From: an uncultured Ruminococcus sp.
GTDB taxonomy: Bacteria; Bacillota; Clostridia; Oscillospirales; Acutalibacteraceae
Direction of reading: 5' to 3'
Assembly (NCBI GenBank): GCA_902765855.1
Contig: CACXBF010000001.1
Location: 315,117-379,116, forward strand
Length of the DNA stretch: 64,000 nt
The notes under the pieces are model-generated. The model ran no database searches. It was given only the letters and a program-made list of their open reading frames with translations, and had not been told where the DNA came from. Shown piece after piece: positions 32,857 to 42,022 of the stretch. The first letter of the stretch is position 1, and each line of letters opens with the position of its first letter. Position numbers and translations under genes: made by a program.

Positions 32857-33530
32857 TGCTCTACCTCCCGAATATAATCACCGACAATTTTTCCGCCGTT
32901 GATTTTGATAATTCTGCCACCGAATTCATTTACGAGGTTATGTTCGTGTGTGACAATTAAAACTGTTGTGCCGCGCTTATTTATTTCAACAAGAAGTTCC
33001 ATAATCTCATATGAAAGTTCTGGGTCGATATTTCCAGTAGGCTCGTCAGCAATTATGAGTTCAGGATTATTTACCAATGCTCTTGCAAGGCTGACGCGCT
33101 GTTGCTCGCCGCCTGAAAGTTCGCTTGGTTTGCGGTCGGCTTTTTCTGAGAGTCCGACAAGACCGAGAATATACTCGACACGCTTACGGACAGATTTTTC
33201 GGAAACGCCGATTACTCTCATAGCAAAGGCAACATTATCAAAAACAGAAATTTTTTCAATAAGTCTGAAATCCTGAAAAACTATTCCCATGGTTCTGCGT
33301 AGATATGGGATTTTTCGTTTTTTGATTTTTATAAGATTATAACCGTTTACAGAAATTTCGCCTTCTGTGGCAGCTTCTTCACGCATAATTAGTTTTAGAA
33401 ATGTACTTTTTCCTGCTCCGGAAGGTCCGACTATAAAGACGAACTCTCCTTTGTTTATATCCAAATTTATATCTTCGAGAGCTTTTGTGCCTGTTGGATA
33501 TACTTTGGATACATTTTTAAAATGAATCAT
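32853..33530 (-). CDS. ftsE: Cell-division ATP-binding protein FtsE
   Basis: The 225-residue ATPase has Walker A GPSGAGKSTFLKLI (about 34-47), signature LSGGEQQRVSLARALVN and Walker B LIIADEPTGNID, as in FtsE. YPTGTKALEDINLDI at the start and the Q-loop VFQDFRLI agree. It is the first gene of the ftsE-ftsX-peptidase operon. Start: ATG with AAAGG upstream. Confidence 0.96.
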   Translation of the reverse strand: MIHFKNVSKVYPTGTKALEDINLDINKGEFVFIVGPSGAGKSTFLKLIMREEAATEGEISVNGYNLIKIKKRKIPYLRRTMGIVFQDFRLIEKISVFDNVAFAMRVIGVSEKSVRKRVEYILGLVGLSEKADRKPSELSGGEQQRVSLARALVNNPELIIADEPTGNIDPELSYEIMELLVEINKRGTTVLIVTHEHNLVNEFGGRIIKINGGKIVGDYIREVEQ

Positions 33531-33671
33531 AGATAAGACCTTTCTTTTAGTAAATAATAGGGAAGTTTAATATTAAAAATATTGTTTATACAATATCGAT
33601 GTAATATATTTTGACATTTTTCGATATTTGTATAGTATTAATAAAAAATTAATCCCTATATAAACCAAGAA

Positions 33672-33712
33672 GTCGCCTTATAGAGACAGAAAACTGCCTG
33701 CTACAAGACAAC
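33672..33712 (-). terminator. Long hairpin between the CdaR-type gene and ftsE
   Basis: On the minus strand a 12-bp stem including G-U pairs encloses a 6-bp inner stem with a TTTT loop. It lies 36 nt after the regulator stop. The following sequence is only moderately T-rich, so it may be a terminator or a leader structure of ftsE. It pairs better as minus-strand RNA because of the G-U positions. Confidence 0.55.
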
Positions 33713-33748
33713 TTTATTCTTGAGTCTGTAATGTTTATGTTTACAAAA

Positions 33749-34834
33749 TTAGTATTTTATTGGGTTAGATGAAAGATATTTCTTAACCATAAGTGCTACT
33801 TTGAATACGATAGCATCTTCAAATTCTCTGAGGTCAAGGCCGGTAAGCTTCTTAATCTTCTCAAGACGATAAACAAGAGTGTTTCTGTGAACAAAGAGTT
33901 TTCTTGATGTTTCTGAAACATTAAGGTTATTCTCGAAGAAACGCTGAATTGTGAAGAGAGTTTCTTGGTCAAGAGACTCGATAGAACCACGCTTGAATAC
34001 TTCTTTAAGGAACATATCGCAGAGTGTTGTTGGAAGTTGATAGACAAGACGAGCGATACCGAGATTATCATAGCTTACGATAGTCTTTTCTGTATCGAAT
34101 ACTTTACCAACCTCAAGGGCAATCTGTGCTTCTTTATAAGAACGGGCAAGGTCTTTAATTCCCTCAACAGGAGTTCCTATACCGATAACGCAGTGTGTAT
34201 AGAATTCGCCGGAAAGCGTATCTACAATAGAACTTGCAAGTTTCTCGAGGTTTTTAGAATCTGTTTCTGGCTTAATTTCCTTGACAAGCGCTATATCGGA
34301 TTCATTGATATTGATAACAAAATCCTTGCTCTTATCAGGGAAGAGATTCTGAATGACATCATAAGCAGAAATATCGTTTTTAGAGATAATTTTGATGCCG
34401 AAACATACACGAGTAACCTCAGAATTGAAACGAAGTTCTTTTGCTTTTAAGTATATATCGCCAGGAAGGATATTGTCAAGTATGACATTTTTGATGAAAT
34501 TGCCGCGGTCATATTTTTCATCATAATATTGTTTTATGCTTCCGAGAGATATAGCGAGAAGCATAGCATATTTTTGCGCAAGGTCATCGTTGCCTGCTAC
34601 AAAAACAGCATATTCACATCTTGGCTTACTGCCGAAAGGCTTGTAAGTATAGCCGTTAAGTACAAAAGGTGCGGCGGAGGAGAGCATATCTGTTGTAATA
34701 TTTTCGTTTACTTCGCCAATTTTGCCAAGTTCACTGCAAGCGATAACGACAGATGTTTCGTCAATAACTCCGATGGCACGGTCGATGGTATCTCTCATTT
34801 GGTGGATAACGCCTTGAAAAAGTCTGTTAGACAT
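33749..34834 (-). CDS. CdaR/PucR-family transcriptional regulator
   Basis: The 361-residue protein ends in the PucR-type helix-turn-helix: RFFENNLNVSETSRKLFVHRN, continuing TLVYRLEKIKKLTGLDL (about 304-342). Before it lies a GGDEF-like CdaR domain (about 130-265, with YKEAQIALEVG at its end), and the N-terminal 110 residues resemble a sugar-diacid or GAF-like sensor. Members respond to small metabolites such as glycerate, purine derivatives or sugars. The ligand here is unknown, and no obvious target operon adjoins it. Start: ATG with GAGGTATAAAT upstream. Confidence 0.85.
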   Translation of the reverse strand: MSNRLFQGVIHQMRDTIDRAIGVIDETSVVIACSELGKIGEVNENITTDMLSSAAPFVLNGYTYKPFGSKPRCEYAVFVAGNDDLAQKYAMLLAISLGSIKQYYDEKYDRGNFIKNVILDNILPGDIYLKAKELRFNSEVTRVCFGIKIISKNDISAYDVIQNLFPDKSKDFVININESDIALVKEIKPETDSKNLEKLASSIVDTLSGEFYTHCVIGIGTPVEGIKDLARSYKEAQIALEVGKVFDTEKTIVSYDNLGIARLVYQLPTTLCDMFLKEVFKRGSIESLDQETLFTIQRFFENNLNVSETSRKLFVHRNTLVYRLEKIKKLTGLDLREFEDAIVFKVALMVKKYLSSNPIKY

Positions 34835-35032
34835 ATTTATACCTCACTTTATGTTTAATATATAGTTCGTATGAATTATCGCCCGATAATATAAAATCTC
34901 TCTATACATTTTACACAAAAATAAGAAAAAAATCAACCTTTTAAAAGAAATTTCATAGAAAATTTTGTGTAAGGTAATGAATGATGAAATATGAGCTTGA
35001 TTTGTATATTTTAGCAATGATATTTTAATGGA

Positions 35033-35064
35033 AAAAGCCTCTCGAATTAACGAGAGGCTTTTAA
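35033..35064 (-). terminator. Terminator of the split LRR gene
   Basis: A 12-bp perfect stem AAAAGCCTCTCG/CGAGAGGCTTTT (35033-35044 with 35051-35062) has a T run on the minus strand. Confidence 0.9.
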
Positions 35065-35074
35065 GTATTTTAGT

Positions 35075-36705
35075 TTAGGTGATGCTCTTGCATCTTACAC
35101 GATTAAGTCGGCAATATCTCTTGATATAGGCATTGTCTTGTGAACAATAAACAACAAGAGAACGACAACCGAGAAATGCATTTTCTTCGATTTCTGTAAT
35201 AGTATCAGGAAGCGTGAGGGATTTAAGTCCTGAACACTTACTGAATGCACCGTAACCTATTTTTGTAATTCTTGATGGAATATCGAGAGTTTTAAGCTTT
35301 TCACAGCCTGTGAATGAACCCGGAGCGATTTCTGTGACAGCTTCAGGAAGATTTATTGTTGTAAGAGATTCACACCAGCTAAAACAATTCTTATGTATTT
35401 GAGATACACTTTCAGGAACTTTAATTGTTTGGAGTGACTTACAACCGCTGAATATGTTTTCAGCAAGACCGTGAATGCCATCAGGAATTTCAATATCAAC
35501 TATGCTTGCGCAGTTCATAAAAGCATGTCTGCTTATATGTTGTATTGATGATGGTATCTTGAAATCTTTGAGTTTTTCACAGCTACCAAAGCACTCTGCA
35601 TTTATTCTTGTGATGCTATCAGGAAGTTTAATAGATGTAATTGAAGAACAACCTTTAAATGCACATTTTCCTATTTCAGTAACACCATCAGGAATATTGA
35701 TTGTAATAAGCTTGATGCAGCCCTCAAATGCACTATCGCCGATTTCTTTAAGAGATTTAGGAAGTGCGACAGCTTCTATCTTTTGATTATCTTTAAAGGC
35801 TTCGTCATCAATACGAATAACGCCCTCAGGAATTTGAATATGATTGAGGGTGAACTTATTAGCGTCTTCCTTTGTGAATACTTCACTGGTGCTTGAAGTT
35901 TCGGGAACGCTTGGTTCTGGAATATTTACTACAATATTTTCTGCTGTAGGCTCTTCAGCCGGAGCAACATTTGTCTCTGGTTGAGGAATCGGAATTTCAA
36001 CAACTGGCATGGTTTCCATTGACGGCTTTTCCATCGATGGCTTAGAAATAGGCTCATCAGATGGTTTTATATTTAAGGAAGAAAGGTCAACCTTGTGAAT
36101 AGGTTCATGATTTTCTGCCGGTGTTTGAATTACCGGTTCAGCAGAAACCGGAGTTTCTTGATGTAACGCTGTGTTTGAAACGCTGAAACCATTTGTACGG
36201 TCTGATGTACCAGTTGAATTTGTTGGAATATCAATAGGTTTAACATCAGCAACTCTACTATTTCCTCTGTTATGTACAGCCCATGGAGCATTCATATATT
36301 GGTCTATATCAACATTATTTTTCTTGGCTGTTGATTCTGGCTGTGGAATGAATGGAGCCTCTGATTCCGGATTTGTTTCAGCAACCGGCTCTGGCTCAGT
36401 TTCTTTTTCAATAGGCTGTGGCTCAGGTTCAGGCTGTGGTTCGGGTTGTGGCTCAGGTTCCTTTTCAGCTTCAGATTTTACTTCTTCAACAGGTTGCGGA
36501 ACAGGCTCATTTACAGGATTTTGTTGAGCGTTAGGTTGAGGAGGCATACCCCAAGGATTATAAGGCTGTTGCTGACCTTCAGCCCCCTGTTGAGGAGGCA
36601 TACCCCAAGGACCGTAAGCCCAAGGATTATAAGGCTGTTGCTTACCCTCAGCACCTTGTTGAGGAGGCATACCATAAGGACCGTAAGCCCAAGGATTATA
36701 AGGCT
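35075..36705 (-). pseudogene. C-terminal part of the split gene: Pro/Glu-rich linker and LRR_5 domain
   Basis: This frame continues the upstream half after a frame change at about 36705. It opens within the YNPWAYGP repeats, passes a Pro/Glu-rich linker (EPEPQPEP-type) and a Ser/Pro-rich stretch, and ends in about ten LRR_5 repeats (core IPxxVxxIGxxAFxGCxxL, last about 260 residues). The only start-like codon is a TTG at 36730 inside the repeat with no ribosome binding site. It is therefore probably not translated on its own unless the ribosome shifts by -1 in the 36511-36730 overlap. The LRR part is intact, with no stop codons, which suggests a recent or reversible break. Confidence 0.75.
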
Positions 36706-38388
36706 CATACCATAAGGACCGTAAGCCCAAGGATTATAAGGCTGTTGCTGACCCTCAACACCTTGTTGAGGTGGCATACCCCACGGACCATAAGCCCAAG
36801 GATTATATTGTTGCTCGGGTGATGAACCAAATGGTGTTTGTTGAGGAGCAGAGTTTTGTTCAACCTGCTCGTTTGTATGTTCACTTGTATTATTTTCAGA
36901 TTCTTCTACTGGTGTTTCAAAGACAGGTGATTCGATAACCGGCTCTTTAGCTTCTTCGGTAGGAGCTTCAAAGACAGGTGACTCGATAACTGGCTCTGTA
37001 GATTCCTCAGTAGGAGCTTCAAAGACAGGTGACTCGATAACCGGTTCTTTAGCTTCTTCGGTAGGAGCTTCAAAGACAGGTGACTCGATAACCGGCTCTT
37101 TATCTTCTTCAGTAGGAGCTTCAAAGACAGGTGACTCGATAACCGATTCTTTAGCTTCTTCGGTAGGAGCTTCAAAAACAGGTGACTCGATAACCGGTTC
37201 TTTAGTTTCTTCAGTAGGAGCTTCAAAGACAGGTGACTCGATAACCGGTTCTTTAGTTTCTTCGGTAGGAGCTTCAAAGACAGGTGACTCGATAACCGGT
37301 TCTTTAGCTTCTTCGGTAGGAGATTCAAAAACAGGTGACTCGATAACCGGTTCTTTAGCTTCTTCTGTAGGAGCTTCAAAGACAGGTGACTCGATAACCG
37401 ATTCTTTAGCTTCTTCGGTAGGAGATTCAAAAACAGGTGACTCGATAACCGGCTCTTTAGCTTCTTCTGTAGGAGCTTCAAAGACAGGTGACTCGATAAC
37501 CGATTCTTTAGCTTCTTCGGTAGGAGCTTCAAAGACAGGTGATTCGATAACCGGCTCTTTAGCTTCTTCGGTAGGAGCTTCAAAGACAGGTGACTCGATA
37601 ACTGGTTCTTTTTGCTCTTCGGCAGGGGTTTCAGAGACAGATGATTCTGTATTAGTCTTGTTTAGTTCTTCAGATTGTTGTTCGACAGATTTATCATTTT
37701 CAGGTGACTGCTCAAATATCTGAGGTTCGTAAACATAGAAATCATCTTGAGTATGGTGAGATGGCTTATTAAGCTCTTCTTCTGATACTTCTATTACTTC
37801 CTGTTTCTTATCATCCCATGTATCACCATTGCTTTCAACAGGATTAACCCAAACTTTATCAGGCTGAACCCAGACTTCGTTTGAATTCTCTTGATTCCAA
37901 GGGTGACTTACTGTTTCTGGAATTTGATACATATGAATATTTGGAGTAATTCCAAACATAGGAACACTCCATCCGAGAGCGTATACTATAGTTTCTACAG
38001 CATAGCATGCCCATTTTTCAGCCATGCAGGCATCTTGCGTCAAAATTTTGATTGACTGGAGAATTGCAATACACTTATCAATTTCGCTTTGGTCTGTAGC
38101 ATCGTACAATGTAGTACAGACTCCTTCGTTCATTGCTTCGACAATTACTTTTCTTTCCTGCTTGAGCTTAGGCATAAACTTGTTTAGAAGCTTTGTAAAT
38201 TGTTCATTATCAACAATTACATCACTGCCGAAATTATCGACAATATAACGAACACCTTCCTTAGCATTAGTGAAGGTTATTTGTCTTGGAGCTTCTTTTT
38301 CAAGGCTTGCACCGCAGAAAGGGCAACGCTGTATGAGATCTATGCGATTGCTTGCTTTCCACTCGCTACCGCATTCAGGACACTGCAT
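36511..38388 (-). CDS. Zinc-ribbon, repeat-rich protein, N-terminal part of a frameshifted gene
   Basis: This 625-residue frame starts with a zinc ribbon (CPECGSEW...CPFCGASL, residues 3-25). A helical domain follows (IVDNFGSDVIVDNEQFTKLL to YAVETIVYALGW, about 48-150), of a kind often found at the head of bacterial multidomain proteins. Then come an acidic region, fourteen 17-residue EPVIESPVFEAPTEEAK repeats and PYNPWAYGP(W/Y)GMPPQQG repeats. After PYGM the frame changes, and the last about 64 residues are a hydrophobic repeat (SLIILGLTVLMVCLLN-type). These residues are the shifted reading of the same repeat DNA. No signal peptide is present, so it acts in the cytoplasm unless the new tail anchors it. 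Start: ATG with GCGGTGAT upstream. Confidence 0.8.
   Translation of the reverse strand: MQCPECGSEWKASNRIDLIQRCPFCGASLEKEAPRQITFTNAKEGVRYIVDNFGSDVIVDNEQFTKLLNKFMPKLKQERKVIVEAMNEGVCTTLYDATDQSEIDKCIAILQSIKILTQDACMAEKWACYAVETIVYALGWSVPMFGITPNIHMYQIPETVSHPWNQENSNEVWVQPDKVWVNPVESNGDTWDDKKQEVIEVSEEELNKPSHHTQDDFYVYEPQIFEQSPENDKSVEQQSEELNKTNTESSVSETPAEEQKEPVIESPVFEAPTEEAKEPVIESPVFEAPTEEAKESVIESPVFEAPTEEAKEPVIESPVFESPTEEAKESVIESPVFEAPTEEAKEPVIESPVFESPTEEAKEPVIESPVFEAPTEETKEPVIESPVFEAPTEETKEPVIESPVFEAPTEEAKESVIESPVFEAPTEEDKEPVIESPVFEAPTEEAKEPVIESPVFEAPTEESTEPVIESPVFEAPTEEAKEPVIESPVFETPVEESENNTSEHTNEQVEQNSAPQQTPFGSSPEQQYNPWAYGPWGMPPQQGVEGQQQPYNPWAYGPYGMSLIILGLTVLMVCLLNKVLRVSNSLIILGLTVLGVCLLNRGLKVSNSLIILGVCLLNLTLNKIL
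36536..36812 (-). repeat. 69-bp tandem repeats (YNPWAYGPWGMPPQQGAEGQQQP) with a 31-bp deletion
   Basis: About four to five copies of a 23-codon unit lie here. At 36705/36706 one copy goes straight from the GGTATG to AGCCTTATAAT. It lacks 31 nt present in the other copies (from CCTCCTCAACAAGG through GGTCAGCAAC) and so breaks the reading frame. Confidence 0.85.
36895..37608 (-). repeat. Fourteen 51-bp tandem coding repeats
   Basis: Fourteen in-frame copies of a 17-codon unit (EPVIESPVFEAPTEEAK) run 714 bp without interruption. They differ only by single substitutions such as P/S, A/S, A/T/D. Such near-identical arrays expand and contract by recombination or slippage. Confidence 0.92.
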
Positions 38389-38579
38389 AAAATATCACCG
38401 CTTTCAAATTTACTCATCTATTTAACTATACTAAATTCTTTCGGAATTTTCAATAGATATTACAAAATTTTATAAAATTTTTATAAATAATAATCAAAAC
38501 GCCAAATTTATGATACATTTAAATATAATATTAGGTATAAATTAAAGTTAATTTTATACATATTTAAATATTAAAATAA

Positions 38580-39677
38580 TTATTCTCGACTTTTACTTAA
38601 TTTTTTCATTTCAATACTTACACTATCAATATTTTTTTTAGAATTTTTATCTCTGTGCTTTAACCAAAACGGCATTTGAAATATTCCTACGATTGTTCCA
38701 AACCCATATGCTATATGAAGCATAGGAAAGATAAATGGCAAAAGAAATTCGCTAAAATGTTTTTTTGCCGGAATAACAGCTGTGATTGTCATAACAAGGT
38801 CGGCTAATAGATAAGCTATTCCAAGAATATATAAAGGTACTTTTAAGATTTGAAGTCCACAGACTATACCTATTATGTTTAGTGCTATACAGCCTATTAT
38901 TGCCAAGACAAAACAGAATGGTACAAAATGAAAAACAGAAAGGCATTTAGGACAAACTCCAAGAGTTAAGCCTATCCATCTGCCGTTTCCGAATTTCTGC
39001 GCAAGCATTTTTTTAAGAGTTGTTCTTGTGTGTTGATATGAGATTATATCAGGTGAAAGGCAAAATTTGTATCCCGCCTGACGCATACGGTAATGAAGTT
39101 CGTTATCTTCTGTTCTGCCGAGAGTTTCATCAAATCCGCCTACATTTTCAAAGACTTCTCGTCTGTATGCAGCGTGAAACATAGAGTCTACATATTGTTT
39201 CTTATCGCTTTCTCTGCGATAAGACGCTATTGAACTGCCAAACATAGAACTTTCTGCGAGAAGTAGAGTTTCTTTCATTGGAGTTGGGTCTATTATAATG
39301 TTAGGTCTTGAACCACCGCTTATATTTTCTCCGCTTTCAATAACATTGATATTTTTTTCTATAAAATCATTTGGGATAGATGCGTGTGCGTCAACTCTGA
39401 TTATGACATCACCGATTGACTTTTTAAGAGCAGTGTTCCAACCCGATGCCTGTGAACGCTTATTATTTTGAAGAATATCTACACTTATATAATCTTTGCT
39501 GTTTGAATGGGAAAATTGCTCCATTATTTTTTGCGTGTTATCCTCTGAGAGTGAATTGACAAGAATTATTTGAGTAAGCTTGTGCGGATATGTTTGATAG
39601 AGAATATCCGAAAGTATACCTGAAATCGTATTTTCCTCGTTATACGCAATTACACAGATTGAAACTGTCAGACTCAT
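38580..39677 (-). CDS. Family 2 glycosyltransferase with C-terminal membrane helices
   Basis: The 365-residue protein begins with the GT-A fold: VSICVIAYNEENTISGILSD (about 4-23), VDAHASIPNDFIE near 95 with the DxH/DxD-like metal site, and GGFDETLGRTEDNELHYRMR (about 180-199). It ends with three membrane segments (about 245-340) and a short basic tail. It resembles the ExoA-type succinoglycan/extracellular polysaccharide transferases. The acceptor is unknown. Start: ATG with CAGGAG upstream. It diverges from the RsuA-like gene. Confidence 0.88.
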   Translation of the reverse strand: MSLTVSICVIAYNEENTISGILSDILYQTYPHKLTQIILVNSLSEDNTQKIMEQFSHSNSKDYISVDILQNNKRSQASGWNTALKKSIGDVIIRVDAHASIPNDFIEKNINVIESGENISGGSRPNIIIDPTPMKETLLLAESSMFGSSIASYRRESDKKQYVDSMFHAAYRREVFENVGGFDETLGRTEDNELHYRMRQAGYKFCLSPDIISYQHTRTTLKKMLAQKFGNGRWIGLTLGVCPKCLSVFHFVPFCFVLAIIGCIALNIIGIVCGLQILKVPLYILGIAYLLADLVMTITAVIPAKKHFSEFLLPFIFPMLHIAYGFGTIVGIFQMPFWLKHRDKNSKKNIDSVSIEMKKLSKSRE

Positions 39678-39727
39678 TGTTTTTCTCCTGATTTATCCCA
39701 AGATAGGGAGGATATTTATTCCTGATT

Positions 39728-39757
39728 ATTATACTATTATATGTAATTCGTTGTCAA
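39728..39757 (-). promoter_or_regulatory. Promoter of the glycosyltransferase gene
   Basis: Minus strand TTGACA (39757-39752), 18-nt spacer, TATAAT (39733-39728). Confidence 0.75.
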
Positions 39758-39773
39758 ACATCGTAATGAAAGC

Positions 39774-39802
39774 TTGCAGGAATAAAATTGATATGTTAAA
39801 AT
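39774..39802 (+). promoter_or_regulatory. Promoter of the RsuA-like gene
   Basis: TTGCAG (39774-39779), 17-nt spacer, TAAAAT (39797-39802), about 20 nt before the start codon. Confidence 0.65.
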
Positions 39803-39823
39803 CTATCCGAAAGGGGATTTTTT

Positions 39824-40543
39824 ATGGCTCTTTTAAGAATAGATAAAATTCTGTCATCACAGAATATTGCAAGTCGAAAGGAAATAAAATCATTTATAAA
39901 ACAAGGTAGAATAAAGGCTGATGGAAAAATTGTAGTGAGGCCTGAGGGTAAATTTGACCCCGAAAACTGTGAAATTACTCTCGATGATGAACCGATTTTA
40001 TATAAGCGTTACATATATATAATGTTAAATAAGCCGAAGGGTGTTGTTTCTGCAAGCAGAGATAGTCGAGAAAAAACAGTGCTTGACCTACTTCCGCCCG
40101 AACTCAGACGCAAGGATTTATTTCCTGCGGGTAGGCTTGATAGAAATACAGAGGGTTTGCTTATAATTACAGACGACGGGGAGTTTTCGCATAAATTACT
40201 TGCACCTAAGAGCCATGTCAATAAGCTATATGAAGCAGTTGTTGACAGAAAGCTCACAGAAAACGATATTGAAAAATTCAGGACAGGCATAAATGAAGGC
40301 GGAGATGATTTTCTGCCGGCGGATATGAAAATTATTAGCGATAATACTGCTCTTGTGGAAATTTGTGAGGGCAAGTTCCATCAGATTAAGAGAATGTTTC
40401 ATGCGGTCGGGGCAGAAGTTTTAGAACTTAAAAGGCTTAGAATTGGTGGTCTTTTACTTGATGAAAAGCTTTCACTTGGAGAGGCAAGAGAGCTTGATTC
40501 AGAGGAAATCAGGCGAGCCTTGAGTAGAGAAAAAATACTTTGA
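39824..40543 (+). CDS. RsuA/RluB-family rRNA pseudouridine synthase
   Basis: The 239-residue enzyme has an N-terminal S4 RNA-binding domain (LRIDKILSSQNIASRKEIKS, about 4-23). The synthase domain follows, with LNKPKGVVSA near 69 and GRLDRNTEGLLIITDDGEF near 104, in which the Asp is the catalytic residue. KFHQIKRMFHAVG near 188 completes the family pattern. It isomerises a single uridine in rRNA. The short form suggests the RsuA (16S U516) type rather than RluB, but this is not certain. Start: ATG with AAAGGGG upstream. Confidence 0.9.
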   Translation: MALLRIDKILSSQNIASRKEIKSFIKQGRIKADGKIVVRPEGKFDPENCEITLDDEPILYKRYIYIMLNKPKGVVSASRDSREKTVLDLLPPELRRKDLFPAGRLDRNTEGLLIITDDGEFSHKLLAPKSHVNKLYEAVVDRKLTENDIEKFRTGINEGGDDFLPADMKIISDNTALVEICEGKFHQIKRMFHAVGAEVLELKRLRIGGLLLDEKLSLGEARELDSEEIRRALSREKIL

Positions 40544-40599
40544 ATAGTGTAATTAAAGATACTAAAATTATAAAAAATGGTTCTTAGAATAAATTTTAC

Positions 40600-40631
40600 A
40601 CAAATTGCACAAAAGTAACTATGCAATTTGT
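40600..40631. repeat. 10-bp inverted repeat downstream of the RsuA-like gene
   Basis: ACAAATTGCA (40600-40609) pairs with TGCAATTTGT (40622-40631) around a 12-nt loop. A run of T's appears only after a further 16 nt. It may be a weak terminator or an operator for the ATPase gene 150 bp downstream. Confidence 0.4.
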
Positions 40632-40780
40632 ACAAAAAGACGGCTCTTTTTTTGTTTTTAGGCAATATACATAAACCGGACACCTTAGATTTAGTAAAAA
40701 AATGAATACCATTCTTTTTTCAAATCTGTTATTATATTATTATTGAATTAAATCGGGTTACCCACAGGAGGAAGCAAATT

Positions 40781-41890
40781 ATGGCAAGTTTATCACTTAG
40801 AAATGTATATAAGATTTATGACGGTAATGTTGTAGCTGTTAGCGACTTCAACCTCGAAATCGAAGATAAAGAGTTTATTATCTTTGTTGGACCTTCAGGC
40901 TGTGGTAAGTCAACTACTCTCCGTATGATTGCAGGTCTTGAGGAAATCAGTAAGGGCGAACTTTATATCGGTGATGTCCTTTCTAACGATATTTCACCTA
41001 AGGACAGAGATATTGCGATGGTTTTCCAGAACTATGCTCTTTATCCTCATATGACTGTTTTTGATAACATGGCTTTCGGTCTTAAGCTCAGAAAGACTCC
41101 AAAGGAAGAAATGAGAAGAAGAGTTGAAGAGGCTGCTCGTATTCTTGATATTTCTCATCTTCTCGAAAGAAAGCCAAAGGCTCTTTCAGGTGGTCAAAGA
41201 CAGCGTGTTGCTCTTGGTCGTGCTATTGTTCGTGACCCGAAGGTCTTCCTCCTTGACGAACCGCTTTCAAACCTCGACGCTAAGCTCCGTACTCAGATGA
41301 GAACAGAGATTTCTAAGCTTCATAAGAGACTTGGTACAACATTTATCTATGTTACACATGACCAGACAGAGGCTATGACAATGGGTGATAGAATCGTTGT
41401 TATGAAGGACGGCTTCATTCAGCAGGTTGATACACCACAAAACCTCTATGAGAAGCCATGCAACCTCTTCGTTGCAGGATTTATGGGTGCTCCTCAAATG
41501 AACTTCATCAATGCTACAATCGTAAGAGCAGGTGAAGACTACGGTATTTCATTCGGTAAGTATACTATTACTCTTCCGGAGTCTAAGAATAAGAACAACA
41601 TTCTTTCTAAGTTTGTTGGCAGAGATGTTATTCTCGGTATCCGTCCAGAAGATGTTCACGATGACCCAGAGTTCCTCGAGAGAGCAACTGACATTATTGA
41701 GGCACAGGTTGAAGTTACAGAACTTATGGGTGCTGAAATCTATGTTTATATGACAATCGAGGGCGAATCTGCTGTTGCTCGTGTTGACCCATCATCTACT
41801 GCTGAAGCAGGCGAGCCAATCGAAATTGCATTCGATGTTGAAAAAATTCATATCTTCGATAAGGAAACAGAGAGAACTATCACAAACTGA
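40781..41890 (+). CDS. Solitary sugar ABC-transporter ATPase, MsmK/UgpC type
   Basis: The 369-residue ATPase has Walker [20 protein letters not shown] (about 37-55), Q-loop VFQNYALYPHMTV, signature LSGGQRQRVALGRAIVRDPK and Walker B FLLDEPLSNLDAKLR. The extra C-terminal regulatory OB domains (about 240-369, with GIRPEDVHDD) are typical of the MalK/UgpC/MsmK group. No permease or binding-protein genes adjoin it. In Firmicutes such an orphan ATPase often serves several maltodextrin or other oligosaccharide importers, which would suit the starch enzymes nearby. Codon use is of the highly expressed kind. Start: ATG with AGGAGG upstream, and its own terminator. Confidence 0.92.
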   Translation: MASLSLRNVYKIYDGNVVAVSDFNLEIEDKEFIIFVGPSGCGKSTTLRMIAGLEEISKGELYIGDVLSNDISPKDRDIAMVFQNYALYPHMTVFDNMAFGLKLRKTPKEEMRRRVEEAARILDISHLLERKPKALSGGQRQRVALGRAIVRDPKVFLLDEPLSNLDAKLRTQMRTEISKLHKRLGTTFIYVTHDQTEAMTMGDRIVVMKDGFIQQVDTPQNLYEKPCNLFVAGFMGAPQMNFINATIVRAGEDYGISFGKYTITLPESKNKNNILSKFVGRDVILGIRPEDVHDDPEFLERATDIIEAQVEVTELMGAEIYVYMTIEGESAVARVDPSSTAEAGEPIEIAFDVEKIHIFDKETERTITN

Positions 41891-41911
41891 TAATTATTTT
41901 CTGAATATTAT

Positions 41912-41943
41912 AAAAGGCAGAGGCTTAGGCTTCTGCCTTTTTG
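41912..41943 (+). terminator. Terminator of the MsmK-like gene
   Basis: The stem AAAAGGCAGA/TCTGCCTTTT (41912-41921 with 41932-41941) has a T run following. Confidence 0.85.
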
Positions 41944-41961
41944 TATTGAAAAAATTTTTTC

Positions 41962-41999
41962 TTGACATAGTGTGTGATATACAGTATAATGATTACACA
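41962..41999 (+). promoter_or_regulatory. Promoter and likely PadR operator
   Basis: TTGACA (41962-41967), 17-nt spacer, TATAAT (41985-41990). An interrupted inverted repeat TGTGTGAT (41971-41978)/ATTACACA (41992-41999) straddles the -10 box, well placed for autorepression by the PadR protein just downstream. Confidence 0.75.
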
Positions 42000-42022
42000 C
42001 AATAAGGTGTGAGGTGAAGTAT

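Noticed and set aside
36511-36730. Programmed -1 frameshift between the two halves of the split gene
   Set aside because: Both frames are open here and a -1 shift would join them, but I see no slippery heptamer or obvious downstream structure. A 31-bp deletion within a repeat explains it more simply.
36906-37583. 225-codon frame of Lys/Leu/Ser repeats on the minus strand
   Set aside because: It is the shifted reading of the 51-bp coding repeats and has no start signal. The main frame carries the sensible protein.
36895-37608. CRISPR-like periodicity
   Set aside because: The 51-bp units are contiguous, in frame, without unique spacers, and lie within a coding region. No cas genes are present.
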